Assembly: GCA_016711805.1 (NCBI GenBank)
Contig: JADJSH010000014.1
Span: 146,399 to 210,398, forward strand
Source: Bacteroidota bacterium
Lineage (GTDB): Bacteria; Bacteroidota; Bacteroidia; B-17B0; Aurantibacillaceae
Reading direction: 5' to 3'
DNA: 64,000 nucleotides
The notes beneath the pieces are model-generated. The model ran no database searches. It worked only from the letters and a program-made list of their open reading frames with translations, and was not told where the DNA came from. Shown here one piece after another: positions 44,149 through 52,512 of the stretch (positions are counted from its first letter, which is position 1; each line of letters begins with the position of its first letter). Made by a program: the position numbers and the translations under genes.

Positions 44149-45564
44149 TTATAGTGGTTTATTTTTAAATGATTGTATCAGTTGCATCACCGCAACATCT
44201 TGTTCTAATATGGGCAAGTATTCTAGTAAATCAGAGTGCTTATCGTAATCCATTTCTAAGGCGTTTTCCAAAAACACCATACCTTGTTGTTTTCTTCCTA
44301 ACTCCATTTGTAAACCACTCATGCGGTAATACAATTCTGGTGCATCAGGAAATTTTTGTATGCCTTCGGCTAATATTTTTTCGCAGTCTTTATAATATTC
44401 TCCATCATACAATAACTTAGCGTAATCTATATAAATATCAAACTCTTCGTAGCCCAATTCAATTACTCGCATGTATGCTGAAGCTGCTTCTTCTAAAAAC
44501 CCCAATTTATGTTGAACTTCACCAAACACATACCAATACTCTGGCATATTAGGATTTATTTCAATAGCTTTTTTTATGTAATGAACACTTTCAGTAATTC
44601 TATTTTGATAATCCAATACAATACCAATTCCTAACCATGCATCGGCATGCGCTGCATCTAATTTAATAGCTCGGTTATAATTTACTAAAGCGTCTTCGTA
44701 TTGATTTAAATTTTCGTAACACTCTCCTATATAATAATAGGTATTTGCATCAGGCTCTTCGTGTTTAAAGGTTTCTTTATAAACTTCAATCGCATCTTGA
44801 TATCTATCTAATTGAGCTAAAGAATTAGCCTTATTAAAATAAGCCGACGAAAAATTATCTTTAATCGCTATAGCATAATCATAGGCATCAATGGCTTTTT
44901 CAAATAAGCTTAAACGATTGTAGCTGATTCCTAAATTAAACCAAGCAAAATGATTGTATGGTTTTTCATCTATATAGTTTTCATAAAAAGCGATGGCTTC
45001 TTCGCTCTTGCCTGTCATTTCAAAACATAAGGATAATTCATTTAAAGCAACGTCATTATCAGAATTCACTTTAATGGCCTTTTTAAAATAATACAAGGCG
45101 TCTTCAGCTTTATCGTCATTTAAAAATTCAATACCTATTGCCACATAAACCTCATCTTTGTATTCAGATAAAGGCAATGCTTTTTTATAATTTTCAATAG
45201 CTTGCTCGCTTAATCCAGTTTGGCTATAAATATAACCGCGCGTCATATAAAGTTCACTGTTATTACTCTCTACCTGCTCTACTTCATTCAACAAATTAAG
45301 CGCATCATGCGTTTTATGTTGGGATGATAAATATTGGGCTAATTTAATTTTTAAAGATGACGAATATGGATAATGGTGTAATGCAAAATCAAGAGCCTTT
45401 TTAGCAAGCTCTAAATTAAACCACTGCATATAATAATCAATAATTTCTTCCAGTTCATCAGCATCAAAAAACTGCTGGTTACCTGAAGAAATCATATCCT
45501 CAAATCGCTTTAAACTTTTTTCGAAATCTTGGTTGCTTAATCCATCTCCTTCAAATTCACTCAT
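44149..45564 (-). CDS. Tetratricopeptide repeat protein
   Basis: A 471-residue cytosolic protein without a signal peptide. After a charged N-terminal helix (about 10-45) at least ten TPR units follow in series, with the 34-residue period and the W-x2-L/G-x2-Y / A-x3-A-x6-P pattern (YMTRGYIYSQTGLSEQAIEN, AWFNLGISYNRLSLFEKAID, TYYYIGECYENLNQYEDALV, AWLGIGIVLDYQNRITESVH, YWYVFGEVQHKLGFLEEAAS). No catalytic domain is present, so it is a protein-protein scaffold. Its conserved neighbour in Bacteroidota is the phosphosulfolactate synthase gene directly downstream (13 bases). A promoter box lies at 45590-45597. Confidence 0.88.
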   Translation of the reverse strand: MSEFEGDGLSNQDFEKSLKRFEDMISSGNQQFFDADELEEIIDYYMQWFNLELAKKALDFALHHYPYSSSLKIKLAQYLSSQHKTHDALNLLNEVEQVESNNSELYMTRGYIYSQTGLSEQAIENYKKALPLSEYKDEVYVAIGIEFLNDDKAEDALYYFKKAIKVNSDNDVALNELSLCFEMTGKSEEAIAFYENYIDEKPYNHFAWFNLGISYNRLSLFEKAIDAYDYAIAIKDNFSSAYFNKANSLAQLDRYQDAIEVYKETFKHEEPDANTYYYIGECYENLNQYEDALVNYNRAIKLDAAHADAWLGIGIVLDYQNRITESVHYIKKAIEINPNMPEYWYVFGEVQHKLGFLEEAASAYMRVIELGYEEFDIYIDYAKLLYDGEYYKDCEKILAEGIQKFPDAPELYYRMSGLQMELGRKQQGMVFLENALEMDYDKHSDLLEYLPILEQDVAVMQLIQSFKNKPL

Positions 45565-45589
45565 ACAAAAAATCTTTCTTTAATATTTA

Positions 45590-45597
45590 CAAATTTA
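45590..45597 (-). promoter_or_regulatory. -7 promoter box of the TPR-comA operon
   Basis: Reads TAAATTTG on the minus strand, 25 bases before the ATG of the TPR gene. Confidence 0.45.
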
Positions 45598-45687
45598 AGC
45601 TTAAAAAACACATTTTAGGGCTTAATTTTGAACAAAAAATAGTGTATTTTGTAGAAAAATAGTTCATTTTAGTCTGAGGGCTAATGG

Positions 45688-45695
45688 TATATTTG
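45688..45695 (+). promoter_or_regulatory. -7 promoter box of glmM
   Basis: TATATTTG, 23 bases before the GTG start at 45719. Confidence 0.55.
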
Positions 45696-45718
45696 TGCGA
45701 TTATAAAATTAATGTAAC

Positions 45719-47113
45719 GTGACTTTAATAAAAAGTATTTCAGGAATTAGAGGAACCATTGGCGGCAAGCCAGGCGATGGATTAAGTCCTTTAGACATTG
45801 TAAAATTTGCATCCGCATATGGTAGCTGGATCATATCCCAAGACTCAAGTAAGAAAGTAACAGTGGTTATTGGCCGCGATGCCCGTTTATCTGGGCAAAT
45901 GGTAAATAATATTGTTTGTGGAACTTTAGTTGGATTGGGAATTAATGTGATTGATTTAGGATTAAGCACAACGCCAACTGTTGAAGTGGCTGTAACCGAA
46001 TTAAAGGCAGATGGCGGTATTATTTTAACAGCTAGCCATAATCCAAAACAATGGAACGCCCTAAAATTATTAAATAATAAAGGTGAATTTATCAGCGATA
46101 GCGAAGGGAAATATATTTTAGAACAAGCTGAAAAAGAAGACTTTACCTATTGTGACGTAAACCAACTTGGCAGCTACGAGCAAAATAATAAATTATTGCA
46201 ATTACATATAGATAAGGTTTTAAACTTACCTTATGTAGACGTAGATGCCATTACAAAAGCCAATTTTTCGGTAGCCGTTGACGCTGTTAACTCTAGCGGT
46301 GGGATTGTCATTCCTATGCTATTAGAAGCATTGGGAGTAAAAACCATTCATAAAATACATTGCGAACCTACAGGTCATTTTGCTCATAATCCTGAGCCAT
46401 TGCCTGAACATTTAAGAGATTTATCGGAAGCTGTTGTAAAAACCAAATCGGATGTAGGTATTAGCGTTGACCCTGATGTTGACCGTTTAGCTTTAGTTTG
46501 TGAGGACGGAGAAATGTTTGGCGAAGAGTATACTTTAGTAGCCGTTGCTGATGCAGTATTACAACATCATAAAGGAGGAAATACAGTTTCAAATTTATCA
46601 TCAACTCGTGCTTTGCGCGACGTGACAGAAAAAATGGGAGGCTCCTACTCTGCTTCGGCTGTTGGAGAGGTTAACGTTGTAAATATGATGAAATCTACCA
46701 ACGCTATTATTGGTGGCGAAGGAAATGGTGGCGTTATTTTACCTGAATTACATTATGGTAGAGATGCTTTAGTTGGCGTGGCTATCTTTTTAACACACTT
46801 AGCAAAGTATGGTAAATCATGTTCTATGCTTCGTAAATCATATCCTAATTATTACATTTCTAAAAATAAAATTGAGTTGACTCCCGAAATTGATGTTGAC
46901 AAAGTTTTAGTAAACGTTAAAGAAAAATACGCTAAACAACCTGTGAATACTGTGGATGGCGTGAAAATAGAATTTGATAAAGAATGGGTGCATTTACGAA
47001 AATCAAATACTGAACCTATCATCAGAATTTATAGCGAGAGCGAAAGCGTGAGCACAGCTGATGCTTTAGCGAAAAAAATTATTGAAGATATTAAAGAGAT
47101 TATTAAAAAATAA
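45719..47113 (+). CDS. glmM: Phosphoglucosamine mutase GlmM
   Basis: A 464-residue alpha-D-phosphohexomutase that converts glucosamine-6-phosphate to glucosamine-1-phosphate for UDP-GlcNAc, the precursor of peptidoglycan and lipid A. The phospho-serine loop is TASHNP with S106; the metal loop is DPDVDR with D251, D253 and D255; the sugar-binding loop is GEGNGG in IIGGEGNGGVILPELHYG; the phosphate-binding loop is RKSNTEPIIR near 435. It starts at GTG (45719), supported by MTLIKSISGIRGTIGG being the exact family N-terminus. Phosphomannomutase activity cannot be excluded. It is followed by the cysteine desulfurase gene on the same strand after 75 bases. Confidence 0.92.
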   Translation: MTLIKSISGIRGTIGGKPGDGLSPLDIVKFASAYGSWIISQDSSKKVTVVIGRDARLSGQMVNNIVCGTLVGLGINVIDLGLSTTPTVEVAVTELKADGGIILTASHNPKQWNALKLLNNKGEFISDSEGKYILEQAEKEDFTYCDVNQLGSYEQNNKLLQLHIDKVLNLPYVDVDAITKANFSVAVDAVNSSGGIVIPMLLEALGVKTIHKIHCEPTGHFAHNPEPLPEHLRDLSEAVVKTKSDVGISVDPDVDRLALVCEDGEMFGEEYTLVAVADAVLQHHKGGNTVSNLSSTRALRDVTEKMGGSYSASAVGEVNVVNMMKSTNAIIGGEGNGGVILPELHYGRDALVGVAIFLTHLAKYGKSCSMLRKSYPNYYISKNKIELTPEIDVDKVLVNVKEKYAKQPVNTVDGVKIEFDKEWVHLRKSNTEPIIRIYSESESVSTADALAKKIIEDIKEIIKK

Positions 47114-47188
47114 GAATCTGATAATAGCTCAATAAAGGATTCATCGAAAACAAAACTTTACGAACTTTGCAGTTCAAAAATCAACGTA

Positions 47189-48316
47189 ATGAAAGTATAT
47201 TTAGACAACGCTGCTACTACCAAATTAGACGAAAACGTTTTAGAGGCCATGTTACCATACATGCGAGAAGAATATGGAAACCCATCATCTATCCATGCTT
47301 TTGGACGTAAAACACGTTCTGCTATTGAAGTAGCTCGTAAAACCGTTTCTAAATTATTAAATGTTGCTCCCGCCGAAATATTTTTCACTTCGGGAGGAAC
47401 AGAAGCCGACAATATGGCTATTAATCAAAGTATTCATTCGTTAGGAATTAAACACGCAATTACTAGTAAAATTGAGCATCACGCTGTTGAAACCACTTTA
47501 CAACATTTAGAAAAAGAAGGGAAAATAAAATTAAGTTGGGTAAATGTTGATGCTAAAGGAAATGTAGATTTAAATCACTTAGAAGAATTATTGAAAACTA
47601 ACGAGCGTTCTTTTGTAAGTTTAATGCATGCTAACAACGAAATTGGGACTTTATTACCATTAGATCAAGTTGGAGAAATTTGCGCAAAGTACGATGCTAT
47701 TTTCCATAGCGATACTGTGCAAACTATGGGGCATTACCCAATGGATTTACAAAAAATAAAAGTTCATTTTATTACCTGTGCGGCTCACAAATTTCATGGA
47801 CCAAAAGGCGTTGGTTTTTTATATGTTAACCATACAGTAAAAATCCAACCAATGATATACGGTGGGGCACAAGAACGTAATATGCGAGGTGGTACTGAAA
47901 ACACTCAGGGTATTATTGGTTTAGCAAAAGCATTAGAAATTTGTTATGCTGAAATGGATGAACATATTGCTCATATACAAGGTTTAAAAAACTATATGAA
48001 AGGGCAATTAGAAAAAGAAATTCCAGGAATTGAATTTAATGGCGAGACCTCTAATGAGAAAAGTTTATATACGGTTTTAAATTGTCGTTTTCCAGCTCAC
48101 CCAGATGCCGAAATGATGTTGTTTAATTTAGATATCATGGGCATTGCTGCTAGTGGTGGCAGTGCTTGCAGTAGTGGCAGCAATCAAGGTTCTCACGTAT
48201 TACGCGGTATTGGTGCGGATGTATCTCGCGCTTCGGTACGTTTTTCTTTTTGCAAATACACTACCAAAGAAGAAATTGATTACACGATTGAAAAATTAAA
48301 AGGAATGTTGAAGTAA
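47189..48316 (+). CDS. Cysteine desulfurase (NifS/IscS class I)
   Basis: A 375-residue PLP enzyme that removes sulfur from cysteine for Fe-S clusters and tRNA thiolation. Motifs: start VYLDNAATTKLDENVL, FTSGGTEADN, the lysine that binds PLP in CAAHKFHGPKG (K201), and the catalytic cysteine loop SGGSACSSGS (C327), the class I (IscS/NifS) type. The C-terminus is short, without the IscU-binding tail of E. coli IscS, as usual in Bacteroidota. No iscU or sufE lies beside it. It follows glmM by 75 bases and ends two bases before a convergent HAD gene. The precise role (IscS-like or tRNA-specific) cannot be decided. Confidence 0.92.
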   Translation: MKVYLDNAATTKLDENVLEAMLPYMREEYGNPSSIHAFGRKTRSAIEVARKTVSKLLNVAPAEIFFTSGGTEADNMAINQSIHSLGIKHAITSKIEHHAVETTLQHLEKEGKIKLSWVNVDAKGNVDLNHLEELLKTNERSFVSLMHANNEIGTLLPLDQVGEICAKYDAIFHSDTVQTMGHYPMDLQKIKVHFITCAAHKFHGPKGVGFLYVNHTVKIQPMIYGGAQERNMRGGTENTQGIIGLAKALEICYAEMDEHIAHIQGLKNYMKGQLEKEIPGIEFNGETSNEKSLYTVLNCRFPAHPDAEMMLFNLDIMGIAASGGSACSSGSNQGSHVLRGIGADVSRASVRFSFCKYTTKEEIDYTIEKLKGMLK

Positions 48317-48317
48317 C

Positions 48318-48946
48318 TTAAATCAACTTTAACTCTTTTAATAAATCTTCAACTTCATTGTTTTTTTCTAGCAGCATTGCTTTTACACCAAGTGTTAATG
48401 CACCTTCAACATGTTGAGGAGAATCGTCGATAAATAAAGTTTCTTCAGCAATTAAATTATTTTCATTTAATACAGATTCAAAAATATCGGCGTTAGGTTT
48501 TCGTTGATTCATTCGGCATGAATAGTATACTTTCTCAAAAAAGGTTCTAAATTTTGATAACCATGTGATGCAAATAGTGTTTTTTCGAACTCTAATACAT
48601 GACTTTCATTCGTATTACTTAATAAGAACAAGCGGTAATTAGGTTTTAATTTACTGAGTAATTCTAATCTATGTTTTGGAAAATCCAACAACATCGCATT
48701 CCATGCAAATAATAATTCCTCATCCGTCACATCATTTCGCAATGCTTTTTTTAATTCAACAAAAAAATCTTTTTCTGTTATTTGTCCTTTGTCAAATAAA
48801 TCAAATACAGGCGTTTGCTGTAATTGGTTATAAATAGATTCGAAAGGCTGGTTTGATAATTTATTAAATTCGGATATAGTTTTTGGAATATCAAGATTAA
48901 TAATGACACCACCTAAATCGAAAATTATATTTTTTATTTGCCCCAT
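48318..48946 (-). CDS. HAD-IA family phosphatase, one frameshift
   Basis: A hydrolase of about 209 residues given in two frames. N-terminal part: IIFDLGGVIINLDIPKT (nucleophile Asp in the FDLGGV loop), the cap helices, and a motif II-like LFLLSNTNESHV. A T6 run at about 48538-48546 on the coding strand lacks one T; adding it changes the nonsense end to FFEKVYYSCRMNQRKPNADI and continues through motif IV ETLFIDDSPQHVEGALTLGV. With that base the length becomes exactly 210 codons. Members dephosphorylate small phosphate esters; the substrate is unknown. A divergent promoter pair (48966-48981) separates it from the tRNA. Confidence 0.85.
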
Positions 48947-48965
48947 ATATTTTGTTATTGCGCTA

Positions 48966-48981
48966 CAAATATATATTTTTG
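48966..48981. promoter_or_regulatory. Back-to-back -7 boxes for the HAD gene and the tRNA
   Basis: CAAATATA at 48966-48973 is TATATTTG on the minus strand (HAD gene); TATTTTTG at 48974-48981 is on the plus strand, 30 bases before the tRNA. The two boxes abut. Confidence 0.5.
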
Positions 48982-49011
48982 CAGCTTTATCTCCATTTTT
49001 GGGTTAAGAGC

Positions 49012-49085
49012 GCTCCTATAGCTCATTCGGTTAGAGCAACTGACTCATAATCAGTAGGTGCCTGGTTCGATTCCAGGTGGGAGCA
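49012..49085 (+). tRNA. tRNA with CAT anticodon (Met or Ile2)
   Basis: Complete 74-base cloverleaf: acceptor GCTCCTA / TGGGAGC, D stem GCTC / GAGC, anticodon stem ACTGA / TCAGT with loop CTCATAA (anticodon CAT), variable AGGTG, T arm CCTGG-TTCGATT-CCAGG, discriminator A. The first acceptor base pairs normally (G-C), which argues against initiator tRNA. Elongator Met and lysidine-modified Ile2 cannot be told apart by eye. CCA is not encoded. Confidence 0.9.
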
Positions 49086-49095
49086 CGTAAAAAAA

Positions 49096-49127
49096 CAAAA
49101 AACCACTTGAAATTCAAGTGGTTTTTT
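49096..49127. terminator. Bidirectional rho-independent terminator
   Basis: Perfect stem AAAACCACTTGAA / TTCAAGTGGTTTT with A run left and T run right, between the tRNA and a convergent lipoprotein gene. Confidence 0.88.
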
Positions 49128-49152
49128 GTTTTTTAAACAATTATAAATTCTT

Positions 49153-50238
49153 TTAAGGAATCGTAAAGTTAATTTGAGCATTAACAGTTGTTGTTCCTAG
49201 TGCATTCAATGTGAAGCTTGTGTTGGCAGTGCTTAGCCAATCACCACTATTAGGTATATTATTTCCATCAGTATCATATAAAGCATATACATAATAAGTA
49301 CCGGGATGCATGTAGTTAAACAAAAAACTAGTATCATTTGCTGCTAATATAACATAACGCGAACGGTATTTTAAATTTACTAAATTAGGAACGGGGCCGC
49401 TAAACAAGGGTTGAGTCATTATAATAATGAACACCTTTTTGCTATTATTAGGCACATGAGATGCGTCGTAACTATAGTTAACAGTGGTTTGTCCTAAATA
49501 CGGTTGTGCAGTCTCTGGATATGGATCGCCAGCTGGTATGCCAGAGCTAGCGTAATAAATAGATTCGGTTTGCCCTACAAAGGTTGTAGAAAAATCTTTT
49601 GTCATTGATTTTTTAGGGAAAGTAAAATGAGTAATTGTTGCTGCGGTTGATGTACTATCTTTTAATTGAGCTCTCCAAGACATGTGCGGAACAGAAGAAG
49701 GCAAGGTATTGGTTTTATTGGTATACGATTTTAAAATTAAACTATCTCCTTTTCTAATCACTTCAGAGTATGCTCTCGCTTTTCCTTGCACTACTTCCGA
49801 AAAACGATAAAACGACTGACTAGCCGTTTCCGAAACACTATCCGCTAACATGTATGATGAGCGCTTCATGCCAACAAAAGAACCTCCGTTTCTAAAAGCT
49901 ACTTTATAGGAATTGCTATGTTTTACAATAAAAAACGACATAAAAATATCGTTCAATGAATCTAATTCGTTTTTTGCAGAAACTTGATTTTCTGATATTG
50001 GTCTAAAATCAACTATCCATTGTGGGTAGCTTCCTAATCCAGTGGTTGAAGAAACTGGTCCGTCCCAAATACCATTAACCTTACTTAACACACCAAAACC
50101 TAAGGTGTTTTCTACACTTGGTCCATCAACAGGAGTGTTTGGTGTTTCAGCTTCTTCCGTTTTTTTATCCTTGCACGATTTGCATGAAGGTAACAATGCT
50201 ATTAAAAATATAATAGCAATTAGTTTAATGTTATTCAT
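49153..50238 (-). CDS. Lipoprotein of unknown function
   Basis: A 361-residue protein that I cannot assign to a named family. A lipoprotein signal (1-18) ends in LLPSC, followed by a cysteine/lysine-rich mature start (CKSCKDKK) and an acidic, Pro-rich linker. The body is strand-rich: GFGVLSKVNGIWDGPVSSTT, WIVDFRPISENQVSAKNELD, then YKVAFRNGGSFVGMKRSSYM. The end resembles an all-beta Ig- or prealbumin-like domain (TYYVYALYDTDGNNIPNSGD, then STANTSFTLNALGTTTVNAQ). It is expected at the outer membrane or cell surface. It follows the GT2 gene by about 20 bases on the same strand, so it is probably co-transcribed. Confidence 0.7.
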   Translation of the reverse strand: MNNIKLIAIIFLIALLPSCKSCKDKKTEEAETPNTPVDGPSVENTLGFGVLSKVNGIWDGPVSSTTGLGSYPQWIVDFRPISENQVSAKNELDSLNDIFMSFFIVKHSNSYKVAFRNGGSFVGMKRSSYMLADSVSETASQSFYRFSEVVQGKARAYSEVIRKGDSLILKSYTNKTNTLPSSVPHMSWRAQLKDSTSTAATITHFTFPKKSMTKDFSTTFVGQTESIYYASSGIPAGDPYPETAQPYLGQTTVNYSYDASHVPNNSKKVFIIIMTQPLFSGPVPNLVNLKYRSRYVILAANDTSFLFNYMHPGTYYVYALYDTDGNNIPNSGDWLSTANTSFTLNALGTTTVNAQINFTIP

Positions 50239-50258
50239 CAGAAGAAATTTAAAGGTTA

Positions 50259-51008
50259 TTATTTTCTTCTTTTATAAATCTTGTTTTTTGCTAAACCTAA
50301 TTTATTAAAGAAATGTGAGAAAGAAACGCCTAATACACCCATCCCATATTTTGCACTTCTTCTGAAGTTAATAGAACTTGCTTCGGGGAAGTATTTTGTA
50401 GGGCAGGTAATTTCCGCTATTTGAAAACCAGCATAAAATATTTGAGAAATCATTTGATTATCAAATACAAAATCATCTGAGTTTTCGTGGTAGCTAATCG
50501 TTTCCAAAATCTCTCTGTTAAACGCTCTATAACCGGTATGATATTCACTTAACTTTTGATTGATTAAAATATTTTGAGTTAAGGTTAAACAACGATTAAA
50601 AATATACTTATACATAGGCATACCACCTTTCAAAGCGCCTTTACCTAGAATACGAGATCCAAAAACCGAAGGATATAAATCATTGGCAATCATGTAACTC
50701 ATGCTATGAATTAACTTAGGAGTATATTGATAATCAGGATGTAACATAATCACAATATCTGCCCCCAATTCAAGAGCTTTATCATAACAGGTTTTTTGGT
50801 TTCCACCATAACCTTTATTTTTTTCGTGGCGAATAACGTGTTTTATACCAAGTTGTCTTCCAACCTCGGTGGTATTATCCGTACTGTGATCATCTACTAA
50901 AACAACATCATCCACTATATCAAATGGGATTTCATCATATGTACGTTTTAAAGTTAATGCCGCATTATATGCGGGCAAAACAACCACTATCTTTTTTCCA
51001 TTAATCAT
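50259..51008 (-). CDS. Family 2 glycosyltransferase (dolichyl/polyprenyl-phosphate sugar synthase-like)
   Basis: A 249-residue GT-A enzyme if the start is taken at MINGKKIVVVLPAYNAALTL (ATG complementary to 51006-51008); six extra upstream codons are possible but less likely. Motifs: nucleotide-binding VVLPAYNAA, the DD in VVLVDDHSTDNT, HEKNKGYGGNQKTCYDKAL, the DxD-like metal site at MLHPDYQYTP, and EYHTGYRAFNREIL. There is no C-terminal membrane pair, so it is a soluble or peripheral enzyme of the DPM1-like group that may charge a polyprenyl phosphate or extend a glycan. A promoter box is at 51015-51022, and the LptF-like gene diverges from it. Confidence 0.88.
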   Translation of the reverse strand: MINGKKIVVVLPAYNAALTLKRTYDEIPFDIVDDVVLVDDHSTDNTTEVGRQLGIKHVIRHEKNKGYGGNQKTCYDKALELGADIVIMLHPDYQYTPKLIHSMSYMIANDLYPSVFGSRILGKGALKGGMPMYKYIFNRCLTLTQNILINQKLSEYHTGYRAFNREILETISYHENSDDFVFDNQMISQIFYAGFQIAEITCPTKYFPEASSINFRRSAKYGMGVLGVSFSHFFNKLGLAKNKIYKRRK

Positions 51009-51014
51009 ATTCCA

Positions 51015-51022
51015 CAAAAATA
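51015..51022 (-). promoter_or_regulatory. -7 promoter box of the GT2 gene
   Basis: Reads TATTTTTG on the minus strand, seven bases before the preferred ATG, so a very short leader. Confidence 0.4.
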
Positions 51023-51085
51023 ACAAAGTTTATATAAATTGTGCCATTCTGCTATAAAAAATATAATTAAATTAGACCACAAAAA

Positions 51086-52510
51086 TTGGAGATAAAAGTA
51101 TTACATAAACATTTGTTAAAGGCATATTTACCGCCATTTTTCCTTACCCTATTTATTGGAGTATTTGTATTTTTTTTGATTCATGTATTTACCTATATGG
51201 ATGACATAGTGGGCAAGGGAATGGGAGCATGGGTTTTAATTCAATTTTTCGCCAACTCCTTTATTACATTTATCCCTGTTGCCATGCCTTTGGCAGTTCT
51301 TTTGTCTTCAATTATGACTTTTGGGAATTTAGCCGAAAATTATGAATTGGCTGCCATGAAATCTTGTGGATTATCCCTCTTTCAAATTATTAAACCCATT
51401 TTTATATTTATCATATTTTTATCAGGATTAACCTTTGTATTTAACAATTTCTTATTACCAGCCGTTACTCTTAAATCAGCCCGAATGCTTTGGGATATAC
51501 GCCAAGCCAAACCAACATTAAGTATTAAAGAAGGCGTTTATTTCGATAAATTGGATGGTTACAGCATCAAAGTAGGAAATAAAAGTAAAGATGGTCAAAC
51601 ACTTTATAATTTAAGTATTTACGATCACTCTGCGGGATTGGGAAACAACATTCAACTTTATGCCGATAGTGGTAAAATGAAAACATCTCCTGATACTAAT
51701 TATCTTCAACTTCAATTAAATAATGGCTCTCGTTACGAAGATATCATGCAGGAGGAAGGACATAAAACAACTAGACCGTTAATGCAATTGCTATATAAAG
51801 AACTCAATATTAATGTAGATATGAGTAGCTTTAAAATGAAACAAACCAAAGAGGAATTATTTAAAGGTCACCACGAAATGATGAACATTTGGCAAATAGC
51901 TATGGAATTAGACACCTACAATATAGATATTGGAAAAAAATACACAAATTTACATAATCAGTTTAATAATTACTTTTTAGCTCGTACCCTTCACTCATCG
52001 AGCATATCAAAAAATCAGCAAGCTATTTATGCATTTTACAAAGGCTTAACACCTGATGAATTTAAGCGAAGTGTTGAAAACGCTCAAAATTTAGTACGCA
52101 GTTCTAGTAGTTATATAGATTCGGTAAACGACGAAGTTAAAATAAAAGAGTATAATATTATTGATTATACGATGGGCTGGCATAAAAAAATAAACATTTC
52201 CTTTGCCTGTATTGTATTATTTTTTGTTGGTGCTCCTCTTGGTGCTATTATTAGGAAAGGGGGCATGGGTTTGCCAGTGGTTGTGGCTGTACTGTTTTTT
52301 TTACTTTATTATGTTGTCACCATTATTTATGAAGATTTAGTGATTGAAGGCGTATACAATATCGTATTTGGCTCGTGGTTTCCACTCATATTATTTTTAC
52401 CATTAGGTATCTTCTTAACTTTTAAGGCCGCCAAAGATTCTGCTTTATTTGACATGTACGCTTACACCGAGCCTATTAAAAAACTATTTAAACGCACACC
52501 AAAAACCTAG
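51086..52510 (+). CDS. LptF/LptG-family LPS export permease
   Basis: A 474-residue permease of the YjgP/YjgQ family, the membrane part of the LptB2FG ABC transporter that lifts LPS out of the inner membrane. It starts at TTG (51086), supported by the family start EIKVLHKHLLKAYLPPFFLT. Three N-terminal helices include the block VAMPLAVLLSSIMTFGNLAE and the coupling-helix region ELAAMKSCGLSLFQIIKP; a periplasmic beta-jellyroll domain follows (about 150-370), and three C-terminal helices contain SFACIVLFFVGAPLGAIIRK. It cannot be separated into LptF or LptG by eye. It sits two bases before a glycosyltransferase gene. LptE, another Lpt component, is at the left edge of the window. Confidence 0.92.
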   Translation: MEIKVLHKHLLKAYLPPFFLTLFIGVFVFFLIHVFTYMDDIVGKGMGAWVLIQFFANSFITFIPVAMPLAVLLSSIMTFGNLAENYELAAMKSCGLSLFQIIKPIFIFIIFLSGLTFVFNNFLLPAVTLKSARMLWDIRQAKPTLSIKEGVYFDKLDGYSIKVGNKSKDGQTLYNLSIYDHSAGLGNNIQLYADSGKMKTSPDTNYLQLQLNNGSRYEDIMQEEGHKTTRPLMQLLYKELNINVDMSSFKMKQTKEELFKGHHEMMNIWQIAMELDTYNIDIGKKYTNLHNQFNNYFLARTLHSSSISKNQQAIYAFYKGLTPDEFKRSVENAQNLVRSSSSYIDSVNDEVKIKEYNIIDYTMGWHKKINISFACIVLFFVGAPLGAIIRKGGMGLPVVVAVLFFLLYYVVTIIYEDLVIEGVYNIVFGSWFPLILFLPLGIFLTFKAAKDSALFDMYAYTEPIKKLFKRTPKT

Positions 52511-52512
52511 CA

